From Flavobacteriaceae bacterium CP2B (GTDB lineage: Bacteria > Bacteroidota > Bacteroidia > Flavobacteriales > Flavobacteriaceae): a DNA stretch of 64,000 bases. This document shows positions 52,844 through 62,970 of this stretch, piece after piece; position 1 is the stretch's first letter, and every line of letters begins with the position of its first letter. The notes beneath the pieces are model-generated. The model saw nothing but the letters and a program-made list of their open reading frames with translations, ran no database searches and had not been told where the DNA came from. The position numbers and the translations under genes are program-made. Location: NCBI GenBank assembly GCA_001683825.1, contig LXTR01000008.1, forward strand, positions 1-64,000, read 5' to 3'.

Positions 52844-53518
52844 TTATCGGCCTTCCCCGATCATGCGCCCATCGAGTAAATTGATGATACGCCTGCCATA
52901 GGCAGCGTTTTTTTCGGAATGTGTTACCTGGATGATGGTGACCCCTTCGTCATTCAGTTCCCTGAAAAGCTCCATAATCTCCTCGCCTTGCCGGGAATTC
53001 AGGTTCCCGGTGGGTTCATCGGCAAGGATCAGTTTGGGCTGTGAAATCAACGCCCTGGCAACCCCGACCAGTTGTTGTTGCCCGCCACTCAATTGGGTGG
53101 GGAACAAATCCTTTTTGCCAACAATGTTAAACCTGTCCAGCATATCGGCCACCATGGCCCTGCGTTCAGAACCGCTGTGTTTTTTATACAGCAGTGGCAT
53201 CTCCAGGTTTTCGTAAACCGTGAGTTCATCGATCAAATGGTAGGCCTGGAAAACAAAGCCAATATATTGCTTGTAGAGGTTAGCACGGTGTTTTGCTTTG
53301 AGCAGGTGCACGGGGTCATCCAGGAAGGTATAGCTGCCTTCATCAAAATCGTCGAGCATTCCTATGACGTTCAACAGGGTGGATTTCCCGGAACCGGAGG
53401 GCCCCATGACGGAAATGAATTCCCCTTCCTCAACCTGCAGGCTGATGTCTTTTAACAGGAATACATGCTGACCTCCCTGTTGCACCCATTTGAAGACGTT
53501 TTTCAATTCAAGTAACAT
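52844..53518 (-). CDS. ABC transporter ATP-binding protein (LolD/MacB-type), second copy
   Basis: 224 residues. Walker A GPSGSGKST (39-47), signature LSGGQQQ, Walker B ILADEPTGNL, and the H-loop His in IQVTHSEKNAAYG. This is the LolD/MacB-like class that pairs with FtsX-type permeases. Last gene of the export operon, 68 nt after the third permease gene; the other ATPase gene of the operon lies four genes upstream. The two ATPases differ clearly in sequence, so they may serve different permeases. Confidence 0.92.
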   Translation of the reverse strand: MLLELKNVFKWVQQGGQHVFLLKDISLQVEEGEFISVMGPSGSGKSTLLNVIGMLDDFDEGSYTFLDDPVHLLKAKHRANLYKQYIGFVFQAYHLIDELTVYENLEMPLLYKKHSGSERRAMVADMLDRFNIVGKKDLFPTQLSGGQQQLVGVARALISQPKLILADEPTGNLNSRQGEEIMELFRELNDEGVTIIQVTHSEKNAAYGRRIINLLDGRMIGEGR

Positions 53519-53586
53519 ATCGCTTTGTTTTGGTTAGCGGGCTTGTAACGCCTGGTACCTTCCGACAGGCTTTTCCATCAGCCCCT

Positions 53587-55974
53587 TTATTCAACTTTCA
53601 AATGATCTACAGGATTGGAATGCACCAACTGTAACGTTTGTATGCCAACAGCCATGGCTACCATGGCCAGCAGGAGTATCAAGGGAAAAATATAGAAATA
53701 CCAAGCTTGTTCAAATTGATAGGCGAATTGGGCCAACCATTGATCCCCAAGGTAGGATACAACGGGGACGGCCAGCAAAAATCCCACCAACACCGGGATG
53801 CTAAAGCCCTTGTATACATTCCAGAGGAGGGAAGCAGAACTGGCTCCCAACACCTTTTTTATGGACATTTCCTTTTTCCGGCGATGGCACCAGAAAGAGG
53901 CATAGGCTATCAGGCCCAATACCCCGATGCAGATAGAAACCAGGGTAAACACATTCATGATGGTGGCGAATTGCCGGTCTTTGGCATATTGCAGGAGAAA
54001 ATTATCATCTACAAAATAATAATTAAAGGGAATATCGGGGTACCGGCTTGTCCACCACGATTCCAGGCTGGAAATGGTTTTTGCCATCTCTGATCCGGAT
54101 ATTTCGAGGGTGATCTTTTCAAATTGCGGGGGCCAGATTTTCAGGGACAGCAGGCCGATGTCCTGGTGCAGCGATACATAGTTAAAATCCCTGACGACAC
54201 CAATTACTTTCCCGTTTCCGCCCCATTGCTCGAATGAAACCCCGATGATATCTTCCGGGTTGGCATATCCAAACGCTTCTACTGCAGCTTCATTCATTAT
54301 CAGGGCTGCGGTACTGTCGGCCACTCCGGGTCTGAAATCGCGTCCCGCAATGATTTCCAGCCCATAACTGGAAATAAATTCATTGTCTACCAGCGTAAGA
54401 CTAATCTCCCCATTCCTGGCATTGCCATCAGCGTCTTTCAGCAGGGTTGAGACTCCGTTTGGGGTTTGTCCGGGCACGTGCGAACTGAAGGTCGCACTGG
54501 CCACCCCCGGTATCCGGGTAAATTCATTTTTTAGCGACTTGTAGGAGTTACCGATCTCTGCGTTGGGGCCGAAATCGATCACCAGTTTGTGCCTGGTGTC
54601 TATCCCCAGATCGTGGTCCTGCAGGTAGTTCAATTGGTTGTAAATCAACAACGCGCTAATAATGAGGCCACTGGTAATGGCGAATTGAAATACGATCAGG
54701 CCCGTCCTGGCACTGAAGATCCTGTTGTGTCGGGGGATGGCTTTGGGTTGGTAAATTGCCGGGATACGCGCGAATTTTACAGCGGGGTACACCCCTCCCA
54801 GGGCGGTGAGCACAAAGGGCAGTGAAATGATGAACAGCCATGCATATGGACTGGACAGCATGCCCAGATCTATAGCGCTACCCATAAAAGTGCGGTAAAA
54901 TGGGATCGTGGCCATGATCCCGAGCAGCGAAAGGAGCATGGACAAGATGGCAACCAACAGGGATTCGGCAATGAACTGCTTAAAGATATCTTTCCTGGAG
55001 GCGCCCAGGGTGCGCTTCACAGACACCTCCCTGCCTTCTACAGACAGGGCTGCGGTGGTTAGATTTATGTAATTGGAAATGGCCAGGAACAGGATCATGA
55101 TCCCTATCCCAACCAGCAGATATAGCTTGGAAATGCTCCCTTTGGGTCCCAATTCCCCCAGTTTCGGTGCACTAAAATGCAATCCCTTGAGCGGTTCCAA
55201 CGCAGGCACGTACCGGTCGGTCGTGTTGTTCTCGGGTACATACTGAGGAATATGTTCCAGCCTTTGGGCCAGGACCATGTCGTCTCCCGTGTTTTCAAGG
55301 AGGAAATAGGTATTCATGGGCAACCAGGTCCAGTTTTCACCCACATTGTCTGGCCTGGAATTCATAAAGGTATCCATGGAAATAAGGAAGTCGAATTGCA
55401 GGTGGGTGTTGGCTGGCAGGTCCTCCAGGACCCCTGTGACGGTCATGGGGGTCCCGTCGTATAGCAATACCTGGCCAACCACGTCTGTATTACCAAAATA
55501 TTTTAACGCGGTTTGTTTGGTTATCAAAAGTTGGTCTGGCCCCCGGAGTGCCGTGCGCGGGTCGCCCGAAAGCAGGTCAAAATCAAAAAGTTCAAAAAAC
55601 GCGGGGTCTGCATAGTAGATGTTTTCGCTTTCGGAGAACAGCTTTTCCCCCTGTTTAATAGCCCGGCTGCCGTATTCCTTGCTAATCCGTACGTACTCGC
55701 GAATCTCCGGAGCAATCGATTTTAGATACGGACCCAGGGGGACCGCACTCAGGCCCAGATCCAGGTTTCCGGTCGGGGAGTGGATTGCCGTGTTTACCTT
55801 AAAGATATGGTCCCGGTGTTCGTGAAAATCGTCAAAACTGCTTTCACGCCAGACGTACAGGCATATATAGAACAGGCTGATGATCCCAATAGACAGGCTG
55901 AACAACTTGGTAAAGGAAGTTGCCTTGTGCTTCCACAATTTCCTGCTGGCAAATTTTAAAGTCCGGGACCACAT
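53587..55974 (-). CDS. FtsX/MacB-type ABC permease (third of three)
   Basis: 795 residues. N-terminal cytosolic segment MWSRTLKFASRKLWKHKATS then a membrane helix, a large periplasmic MacB-PCD-like domain, three membrane helices (about 285-420, with GREVSVKRTLGASRKDIFKQ), a second periplasmic domain, and a last membrane block with KEMSIKKVLGASSASLLWNV. It ends SNPVDHLKVE. Two FtsX units per chain, without fused ATPase. It lacks the otherwise shared 'RTE' ending and is the most divergent of the three. It lies between the second permease (24 nt) and the second ATPase (68 nt). Confidence 0.88.
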   Translation of the reverse strand: MWSRTLKFASRKLWKHKATSFTKLFSLSIGIISLFYICLYVWRESSFDDFHEHRDHIFKVNTAIHSPTGNLDLGLSAVPLGPYLKSIAPEIREYVRISKEYGSRAIKQGEKLFSESENIYYADPAFFELFDFDLLSGDPRTALRGPDQLLITKQTALKYFGNTDVVGQVLLYDGTPMTVTGVLEDLPANTHLQFDFLISMDTFMNSRPDNVGENWTWLPMNTYFLLENTGDDMVLAQRLEHIPQYVPENNTTDRYVPALEPLKGLHFSAPKLGELGPKGSISKLYLLVGIGIMILFLAISNYINLTTAALSVEGREVSVKRTLGASRKDIFKQFIAESLLVAILSMLLSLLGIMATIPFYRTFMGSAIDLGMLSSPYAWLFIISLPFVLTALGGVYPAVKFARIPAIYQPKAIPRHNRIFSARTGLIVFQFAITSGLIISALLIYNQLNYLQDHDLGIDTRHKLVIDFGPNAEIGNSYKSLKNEFTRIPGVASATFSSHVPGQTPNGVSTLLKDADGNARNGEISLTLVDNEFISSYGLEIIAGRDFRPGVADSTAALIMNEAAVEAFGYANPEDIIGVSFEQWGGNGKVIGVVRDFNYVSLHQDIGLLSLKIWPPQFEKITLEISGSEMAKTISSLESWWTSRYPDIPFNYYFVDDNFLLQYAKDRQFATIMNVFTLVSICIGVLGLIAYASFWCHRRKKEMSIKKVLGASSASLLWNVYKGFSIPVLVGFLLAVPVVSYLGDQWLAQFAYQFEQAWYFYIFPLILLLAMVAMAVGIQTLQLVHSNPVDHLKVE

Positions 55975-55998
55975 GGCATTGCATTTTTAGTGTGGGGA

Positions 55999-58434
55999 TT
56001 ATTCCGTACGCAGGCTTTTAACCGGATTGGCACTTGCGGCTTTGATTCCCTGATAGCTCACCGTAATAATGGAGATGGCAGCAGCTAGCAGGGCTGATAG
56101 TGCCAGGACCCACCAGGCAATATCGATCCGATAGGTAAAATCCTGTAGCCATTTGTTCATGGTATACCAACCCAATGGAAGGGATACCAGGATGGAGATG
56201 CCGACCAATTTCAGGAAGTCTACGGATAACTTATAGGTGATTTGGCTAACTGAGGCCCCCAGAACCTTGCGGATTCCAATTTCCTTGGTACGTTTTTCCG
56301 CATTGAAGGCAGCCAGGCCAAAGAGTCCCAGGCAGGCGATGACAATGGACAGAATGGTGAAGGTCATGAATATTTTACCCAGTCGCCGTTCGGCCTCATA
56401 GGTAGTATTGAATGAATCCTCCATAAAATAATAGTTAAAGGGCTGCCCCGGCAGGATGTTGTTCCAGGCGTTTTCAATTTCGGCAAGTGTATGGGAAAGG
56501 TCGTCCTTACGTACTTTTACCCCCATGGCCCCGGGAAAACCACCAATGTATAGGCTCAGGGAACTGATATCCCTGCGGAGTGACTCAAAATGGAAGTCCC
56601 CCACCACCCCGATTACGGTGAGGATCCTTGGGTCTGCCCCCTGGCCGAAATTATCAAGGATACGCAGGCCGATTGCCTGCTGTGGATCAACCCCTAGTAC
56701 TTCGAGGGCCGATTCGTTGAGGATAAGTGCCGTGGAATCGGTAGGGTACTGCCTGTCGAACCCCCTGCCGGCAATAAGGCGCAGGTCAAGCGTCTTGATA
56801 TAATCGTAATCTACCCCCCAATTCTGCATGTTCAGGGCATTTTCTTGTGCTGTTTTCCCCTCCTGAAAAAATGAACTGTTGCTTCGGGAAGAGGGTGTGG
56901 GAAAATAGCTGCTAAGCGTTACGCTTTTTACCTGGGACAACCGTGTCACTTCCTCTTTCAGGGCCTGAACTTTGTCCGGGAACATACCCAGGTCGTCAAC
57001 AACCAGTACCTGGTCTTTGGAAAACCCTAACTCCTTGTTCTGGATAAAGCGCAATTGCTGGTAGACCACCAGGGTGCTGATAATCAAGAAGATTGAAATG
57101 GCAAATTGGAATACTACCAGGGTGTTCCGAACGTTCCCACTCCCCACGCTATTATTACCAAGCCCTTTAAGCACTTTTGCCGGGATAAATTTAGACATGA
57201 AGAAAGCCGGGTAGCTACCCGATATAAGGCTTAAAAAAGCCGTTGCCAGGAGAAGTAGTACCCAAAAGTAGGGATTGTCAAAAGGGATTGCTATTTCCTT
57301 TCCGGCTAGGTCATTGAATAACGGTAAAACAACCGAAGACAGGACCAGGGCGAAAACCAGGGATATAAAGCTTATCAAACCCGATTCTATAAGGAACTGC
57401 TTTATGAGTTCGGGTTTATTGGATCCCAGGGTCTTGCGTATCCCAACTTCCTTCGCTCTTTTAAGAGAATAGGCTGTGGACAGGTTCATGAAATTTACCG
57501 AAGCAAGCACAATCAGGAAGAGGGCGATAAAAAAGAGGATGTAGACATTCTGTATGTCACTGTTGGCACTGAACTCACTGTCCCTTGAAGAGTAGAGGTG
57601 GATGTCTTCCAGGGGGGTTGCATTAAAACGGACATAATTCCCCGAAGCCAGGAATTGTTCCTCAGTAATACCCGGAAAATACTCCTGGGCCCATGGGACG
57701 ATATAGGTGCTGAAAATGGAATCGAGATTGTTTTTAAATGAATTATAATTGGCATTTGGGCTTAGTTTTACCAAGGTGTAGTAATTGTTGCTTCCCCAGT
57801 CCGGTATGTTCGAATTTGCATACCCCGTCATGGCCATAAAAATGCTGTGATCGCGGAGAAAGGAGTTTTTGGGCGGGTCTTCCATTACCCCCGTAACGGT
57901 ATACACCTCGTTATTGTTGAGGGTAAGGGTTTGTCCGATTGCATTGGCCGCATCAAAATGTTTTTCCGCAGCCGTCCGGGTCATCACCAGGGTGTTGGGC
58001 TTGGTAAGGGCCGTCTTTGTATCTCCATAAAGCAAGTCGATCCCCAGCATGGAAAGGAAGGTTGAATCTGCGTAAGCAGCATGCAGTTCTTTAACATTGA
58101 CCGTAGTCCCGCTCTTTCGTACCAGCCTGCTCCCCTGGTTCCTTAAGCGAGTAACAGCAGCAACCTGGGGAAAATCGCGTAGTACAGTTTCTGCCATGGG
58201 AGCAGAGACTTCCGCAAATTCGTTTTCCATGCCTCCGAATTTTATGTCGGCATCTAGCCGGTAAATCCTGTCGGCATCCGCAAACATCTTATCAAAGCTC
58301 AATTCATCGTAAATGAATAGCGCAATCAGCAACCCCCCGGCCATGCCTATGGCCAGCCCAAACGTATTGAGAAAGGTAAAGAAGGGTTGTTTTTTTAAGT
58401 TCCTCCAGCCGATTTTAATATAGTTTCTGATCAT
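55999..58434 (-). CDS. FtsX/MacB-type ABC permease (second of three)
   Basis: 811 residues from ATG 58434 (MIRNYIKIGWRNLKKQPFF), the usual start of this family; an ATG 24 nt upstream adds MNLKNATQ. Architecture: membrane helix, MacB-PCD-like periplasmic domain, membrane block with 'SLKRAKEVGIRKTLGSNKPE', second periplasmic domain, final block with RTKEIGIRKVLGASVSQITY, ending ASANPVKSLRTE. Such permeases use ATP hydrolysis to drive substrates from the periplasm through a TolC-like channel. 24 nt before the next permease gene. Confidence 0.88.
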   Translation of the reverse strand: MIRNYIKIGWRNLKKQPFFTFLNTFGLAIGMAGGLLIALFIYDELSFDKMFADADRIYRLDADIKFGGMENEFAEVSAPMAETVLRDFPQVAAVTRLRNQGSRLVRKSGTTVNVKELHAAYADSTFLSMLGIDLLYGDTKTALTKPNTLVMTRTAAEKHFDAANAIGQTLTLNNNEVYTVTGVMEDPPKNSFLRDHSIFMAMTGYANSNIPDWGSNNYYTLVKLSPNANYNSFKNNLDSIFSTYIVPWAQEYFPGITEEQFLASGNYVRFNATPLEDIHLYSSRDSEFSANSDIQNVYILFFIALFLIVLASVNFMNLSTAYSLKRAKEVGIRKTLGSNKPELIKQFLIESGLISFISLVFALVLSSVVLPLFNDLAGKEIAIPFDNPYFWVLLLLATAFLSLISGSYPAFFMSKFIPAKVLKGLGNNSVGSGNVRNTLVVFQFAISIFLIISTLVVYQQLRFIQNKELGFSKDQVLVVDDLGMFPDKVQALKEEVTRLSQVKSVTLSSYFPTPSSRSNSSFFQEGKTAQENALNMQNWGVDYDYIKTLDLRLIAGRGFDRQYPTDSTALILNESALEVLGVDPQQAIGLRILDNFGQGADPRILTVIGVVGDFHFESLRRDISSLSLYIGGFPGAMGVKVRKDDLSHTLAEIENAWNNILPGQPFNYYFMEDSFNTTYEAERRLGKIFMTFTILSIVIACLGLFGLAAFNAEKRTKEIGIRKVLGASVSQITYKLSVDFLKLVGISILVSLPLGWYTMNKWLQDFTYRIDIAWWVLALSALLAAAISIITVSYQGIKAASANPVKSLRTE

Positions 58435-58499
58435 TTGGGTTGCATTTTTAAGGTTCAATCTTACGGGTTACCTGTACTTCCCACTTCGCACTTTCCATA

Positions 58500-60899
58500 T
58501 CATTCCGTCCTCAGGCTTTTTACCGGGTTGGCGTTGGCGGCCTTTATAGCCTGGAAACTAACCGTTAAAATGGTAATCAGCAGGGCCCCCAGGATGGCCA
58601 GGGCGAAGTTCCACCAGGAAAGTACGACCCGGTAGGGATAATCCTGCAGCCAGCCATTCATCACATAATAGGCAATGGGGACCGCTATAAAGCAGGAGAT
58701 AACGACCAACTTCAGGAAGTCTCCGGAAAGCATGTTCCACACATTGAAGACCGAGGCCCCCAGGACCTTACGCACCCCTATTTCTTTGGTGCGCTGTTCC
58801 GCGACGAAGGAGGTGAGCCCAAAGAGCCCCAGGCAGCTTATAAAGATGGCAAAGGCGGTAAAAATGGCCGACAGGTTGCCGATGCGTTCTTCCGAAGCAA
58901 ATTTTTCCCCGTATTGTTCATCCACAAAATCGTATTGGAAAGGGATATCCGGAAAGTGTTCCTTAAAAACCCTTTCGATGACCGCCAGGTTCTGGCTGGC
59001 GCTCTGCTCGGGATTCAAACGCAGGTTGTAAAAACTTCCGTTGCCGTATTTGTCGAATACATACATCCCCTGTTTTACCGGTTCGTATGGAGACTGGGCG
59101 ATCATGTCCTCTACGACCCCGATAATTTTAAGGGGTTCATCGGGATTTTCCTCATCCTCATCTTTCAGGAGCAGCCCGATAGGGTCTGTGATCCCCATAT
59201 ATTTCACAGCGGTTTGGTTGATGAGCACCGCGTTGGAATCGGAGGCGAAGTCTTTGGAAAAATCCCTGCCGGCAACGATTTTCAGGTTGAGCGTTTTGGC
59301 GTATTCCGTGGAGACGTAGGTCCATGCGAAATCTTCCTGGAACCCTTCCGGTTTGCCGTCCCAGTCATATCCGGCCCGGTTAGACCATATTTGGGTGGTA
59401 GGGCTGCTGGAGGTGGCCATTTCTATGGCAGCGCCCGATGCGATAAATTCGGAGCGCATCAGGTCAAATTTACCCTCGAAATCCTGGCTCATCGTGGGGA
59501 GTTGTATCAGCCCTTCCTTGTCATACCCCACAGGGCGGTTCTTGGCGTAGTTGATCTGTTGCATGACCACCACCGTTCCGATGATGAATGCCACCGAGAC
59601 CGCAAACTGGACCACGACCAGGACCTTCCTGGGCGTCCCGGAGTATTTGCCTCCCTTGAAGGTACCCTTGAGTACGTCGACCGGGCGAAATGAGGAAAGA
59701 TACAGGGCGGGATAACTTCCGGCCAGCAGGGCGGTCGATAGGATGAACAGGAGGGAGGCACCCCAAAACCGGAGATGGCTCCAGGGAAATGCCACTTCTT
59801 TCCTGGCCAGTTCGTTAAAATGGTCCAGGGATAGCAGCACAATCACGATTGCGAGCCCGTAGGCCAGGGCAACCACCAGAAACGATTCGCTTAAAAACTG
59901 GTAGATCAGTTGATTCCTCTGTGAGCCAATAGATTTCCTGATCCCTACTTCTTTCGCCCTTTTTTCGGACCGGGCCGTGCTCAGGTTCATAAAGTTGATA
60001 CAGGCCAGGAGCAGGACAAAGACCCCGATGATCCCGAATAGCCACACGTACTTGATCCGGCCGCCTACCTGCACCCCGTTTTCAAAATTGCCCCTGAGGT
60101 ACCAATCCTTCATGGGAAACAGGAATAATTGCGGGTTAAATTCGACCGTATCCTCGTTTAAATCTTTCTTGACGTCTTTGATGGCTTGCGTGACTTGTTC
60201 CATCGTGGTGTTGTCGGCAATTTGCACAAAGAGCTGGAAGGAGTTGTTACTCCACTGGTCTTCGGCGTCCCGGATCCATTCCGAGTTGGCGACGTAGTGG
60301 TCCCAGGGCAAAATAAACTGCAGGTCGTGGAAGGAATTGTTTGCCGGGATGTCTTCATAGACCGCGCTGACCATCATATCGTGTTCGCTGTTTACCTCGA
60401 TCACCCTGCCTATGGCTTCTTCTTCGCCAAACAGGGCATGTGCGGTAGATTCGGACAGCATGATGGAGTTCATTTCACGCAGGCCGTCGCGTTCGCCTTT
60501 TATGATATGCAGGTCCAGGATTTCCGGGGCTTGCCGTTGCATGAAGTTCCCGGTACGCGAGAGGCTTTTCTCTTCATAGTTGAGGTACTGGGCGTTATTC
60601 CAGGAAGACATGGCCATGTATTTGAAGTTGTCTGCATACCCTTCCCGCAATGCCATTTCCAGTGGCCTGGGTATGGCCGGCCCCGTGCCGGTTTCCCCGT
60701 TAAATGTCTGCGACTGGTACATTAGTGCTATGCGGTCCCGGTGCCCGAAGTAATCATTGTAGGTGAGTTCATCTTCCATCCACAGGCCTATGACCAGGGT
60801 AACGGCCATCCCCAGGGCGAGGCCCCCTATATTGATAGCGGAATACCCTTTGTTTTTCATCAGGTTCCTCCAGGCAATCTTTATAAAATTTTTATACAT
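58500..60899 (-). CDS. FtsX/MacB-type ABC permease (first of three)
   Basis: 799 residues. Start MYKNFIKIAWRNLMKNKGYS is the family-typical N-terminus. Same two-unit plan: 'SEKRAKEVGIRKSIGSQRNQ' in the first FtsX unit, 'TKEIGVRKVLGASVFNVWNM' in the second, ending ANANPVKSLRTE. It follows the ATPase gene by 54 nt and is closely similar in layout to the second permease (42-65 nt downstream), pointing to a tandem duplication. Confidence 0.88.
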   Translation of the reverse strand: MYKNFIKIAWRNLMKNKGYSAINIGGLALGMAVTLVIGLWMEDELTYNDYFGHRDRIALMYQSQTFNGETGTGPAIPRPLEMALREGYADNFKYMAMSSWNNAQYLNYEEKSLSRTGNFMQRQAPEILDLHIIKGERDGLREMNSIMLSESTAHALFGEEEAIGRVIEVNSEHDMMVSAVYEDIPANNSFHDLQFILPWDHYVANSEWIRDAEDQWSNNSFQLFVQIADNTTMEQVTQAIKDVKKDLNEDTVEFNPQLFLFPMKDWYLRGNFENGVQVGGRIKYVWLFGIIGVFVLLLACINFMNLSTARSEKRAKEVGIRKSIGSQRNQLIYQFLSESFLVVALAYGLAIVIVLLSLDHFNELARKEVAFPWSHLRFWGASLLFILSTALLAGSYPALYLSSFRPVDVLKGTFKGGKYSGTPRKVLVVVQFAVSVAFIIGTVVVMQQINYAKNRPVGYDKEGLIQLPTMSQDFEGKFDLMRSEFIASGAAIEMATSSSPTTQIWSNRAGYDWDGKPEGFQEDFAWTYVSTEYAKTLNLKIVAGRDFSKDFASDSNAVLINQTAVKYMGITDPIGLLLKDEDEENPDEPLKIIGVVEDMIAQSPYEPVKQGMYVFDKYGNGSFYNLRLNPEQSASQNLAVIERVFKEHFPDIPFQYDFVDEQYGEKFASEERIGNLSAIFTAFAIFISCLGLFGLTSFVAEQRTKEIGVRKVLGASVFNVWNMLSGDFLKLVVISCFIAVPIAYYVMNGWLQDYPYRVVLSWWNFALAILGALLITILTVSFQAIKAANANPVKSLRTE

Positions 60900-60953
60900 G
60901 ACGGTAAGGATTAGGGCCGCCCCATGGAGGGCCGGCCGGATAAAAGGAGGGTG

Positions 60954-61667
60954 TTACGCCAGTGCGCCAAATGGTTTGTTCTGGCTTTCGGTGGCGATCT
61001 GCCCGTCAAACAGGTTTACGATCCTGTGCGCAAAATGGGAATCGTGGTCGGAGTGGGTCACCATGACTATGGTGGTCCCTTCCTGGTTGAGTTCCGTTAA
61101 CAGGTTCATGACTTCCAGCCCGTTCCTGGAATCCAGGTTCCCGGTGGGCTCATCGGCCAGGATCAGTTTTGGGTTGGTCACCACCGCCCTGGAAATGGCT
61201 ACCCGCTGTTGTTGCCCTCCGGATAGCTGCTGGGGGAAGTGTTTGGCTCGGTGGGCGATTTTCATACGCTCAAGCACCGCCATTACCTTTTGCTTCCTTT
61301 CGCTCTTGCTCATTTTCAGGTAAATCAGGGGCAATTCCACGTTTTCAAAAACAGTGAGTTCGTCAATAAGGTTAAAACTCTGGAACACGAAGCCCAGGTT
61401 GCCCTTGCGCAACTGTGTCCGCTGCCGTTCTTTAAGCCGCCCTACCTCGTGCCCGGCGAACTTGTAACTGCCTTCGGTAGGGTTGTCCAACATACCGATG
61501 ATGTTCAACAGGGTAGATTTACCGCATCCCGAAGGCCCCATCACCGCTAAAAATTCCCCCTCTTCCACGGTAAGGTTCACCTTGTGCAGGGCCAGGGTTT
61601 CTACCTCCTCGGTGCGAAAACTCTTTTTTAAATTCTGGATCTTGATCATTTCTTGTCCGGTTTTCAT
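60954..61667 (-). CDS. ABC transporter ATP-binding protein (MacB/LolD-type), first copy
   Basis: 237 residues with the first Met; a start at residue 7 (MIKIQNLKKSF, 61649) fits the family better. Walker A GPSGCGKST (44-52), signature LSGGQQQRVAISRAVVTNPK, Walker B ILADEPTGNLDSRNG, H-loop IVMVTHSDHDSHFA. 48 nt after the adaptor gene and 54 nt before the first permease, so it is the natural motor for that permease. Confidence 0.93.
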   Translation of the reverse strand: MKTGQEMIKIQNLKKSFRTEEVETLALHKVNLTVEEGEFLAVMGPSGCGKSTLLNIIGMLDNPTEGSYKFAGHEVGRLKERQRTQLRKGNLGFVFQSFNLIDELTVFENVELPLIYLKMSKSERKQKVMAVLERMKIAHRAKHFPQQLSGGQQQRVAISRAVVTNPKLILADEPTGNLDSRNGLEVMNLLTELNQEGTTIVMVTHSDHDSHFAHRIVNLFDGQIATESQNKPFGALA

Positions 61668-61715
61668 CTGATTGTATGTTATAATGACGGTTCGTTTCTA
61701 ATTTTGTGACACTTT

Positions 61716-62969
61716 TCAGGGTCGTAAAACCAATTTTTCGGCATTGCCAAAGCTGTCGTAGTTGGAGGTGATCACCTGTTCCCCGGCCTGCAGGCCTTCC
61801 AGTACCTCATAGTATCTGGAATTTTGCTTTCCGATGCGGATATTCCGCCTTAGAGCCTCATCCCCGTCCGGGCCCAGCACAAAAATCCATTGCCCCCCGG
61901 TGCTTTGGAAAAAGCTGCCTTTGGGAAGCAGCAACGCATCGCTGGACTCCCCGAGTTGTAGTTTGATATTGTAACTCTGGCCCGTGCGGATGGTCTCCGG
62001 CTTATCTTTGGTAAACACAAGATCTACCTTGAACCTGCCGTTTCTGACTTCGGGGTATACCTTTCGCAATCGCAGGGGGTACTCGGTATCGTTTCGTTCC
62101 AGGACGGCGGTAAGATCGCGCTGCACCCGGTCTATATAATGCTCATCTATCTGGGCTTCAATCTTATAGTCTGTCAGTACATTTACCTGGCCTATGCGCT
62201 CCCCCTGGGCGATGCTTTGGCCTATTTCGGCATCGAGGAAGCCCAGTTGGCCGTCGGCAGGCGCGCGTACGTTCAGGTGGTCTAACCGCTCGTAGACCAT
62301 ACCCAGGGTCTTCTGCATCCGCTTTAGGTCTGCATCGAGACTGCTCAGGGAGGTTTTCCGCAATTCATCATCGTGCTCGGTTTGTTCCCTGATAATTTCA
62401 TATTGCTTTTGTGAGAGCTCATAATTCTCTTTGGAAATGAGGTAGGCTTCCCTGGAGATCAATTCCTCGTCAAAAAGGGCCTGGTTCTGCTCAAAGTTCC
62501 GCTTTAGCTTTTGCAACTCTGTACTGGCATTGGCCAATGCTTTTCGCCCCTCTACCTGCCGCTGGTCAAAATTGAGCATGGTAGAACGCAGGTCGTTCTG
62601 CTTTAAGGCCAGATTGCTTTCGCTTTGAAGGATCTGCTCGTACAGGTTCATGTTTTCGAGCTTCAGGATGATGTCCCCTTTTTGGACAATGGCCCCTTCT
62701 TCAATAAGTTTTTCAGCCACCCGGCCGCCCTCGTAGGCATCCATGTAGATGGTGGCAATGGGTGCGACATTGCCATTGATGGTGATGTAGTCGTCAAACT
62801 TGCCATCGACCACTTGCGCGATGGTCAGTTTTTCCTTATCCGTACGGAAGGTGGAGACCGCCGTGGCAAATAGCAACCTATAGGCCACCAGCAGCAGTAA
62901 CAGCCCGAGGGCCATATACCCATAATGCCTGGGGCGCAATCCTTTCTTCTTTTCTAGTTGTATATCCAT
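61716..62969 (-). CDS. HlyD/MacA-type periplasmic adaptor protein
   Basis: 417 residues. A single N-terminal membrane helix (YGYMALGLLLLLVAYRLLFA), a lipoyl/biotinyl-like hybrid motif split around a long coiled-coil hairpin (about 105-220, rich in Gln, Glu and Leu), then VRAPADGQLGFLDAEIGQSI and beta-barrel segments ending GEQVITSNYDSFGNAEKLV. It bridges inner-membrane permease and outer-membrane channel. It starts one base after the stop of the TolC gene, so the two are translationally coupled. Confidence 0.9.
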   Translation of the reverse strand: MDIQLEKKKGLRPRHYGYMALGLLLLLVAYRLLFATAVSTFRTDKEKLTIAQVVDGKFDDYITINGNVAPIATIYMDAYEGGRVAEKLIEEGAIVQKGDIILKLENMNLYEQILQSESNLALKQNDLRSTMLNFDQRQVEGRKALANASTELQKLKRNFEQNQALFDEELISREAYLISKENYELSQKQYEIIREQTEHDDELRKTSLSSLDADLKRMQKTLGMVYERLDHLNVRAPADGQLGFLDAEIGQSIAQGERIGQVNVLTDYKIEAQIDEHYIDRVQRDLTAVLERNDTEYPLRLRKVYPEVRNGRFKVDLVFTKDKPETIRTGQSYNIKLQLGESSDALLLPKGSFFQSTGGQWIFVLGPDGDEALRRNIRIGKQNSRYYEVLEGLQAGEQVITSNYDSFGNAEKLVLRP

Positions 62970-62970
62970 A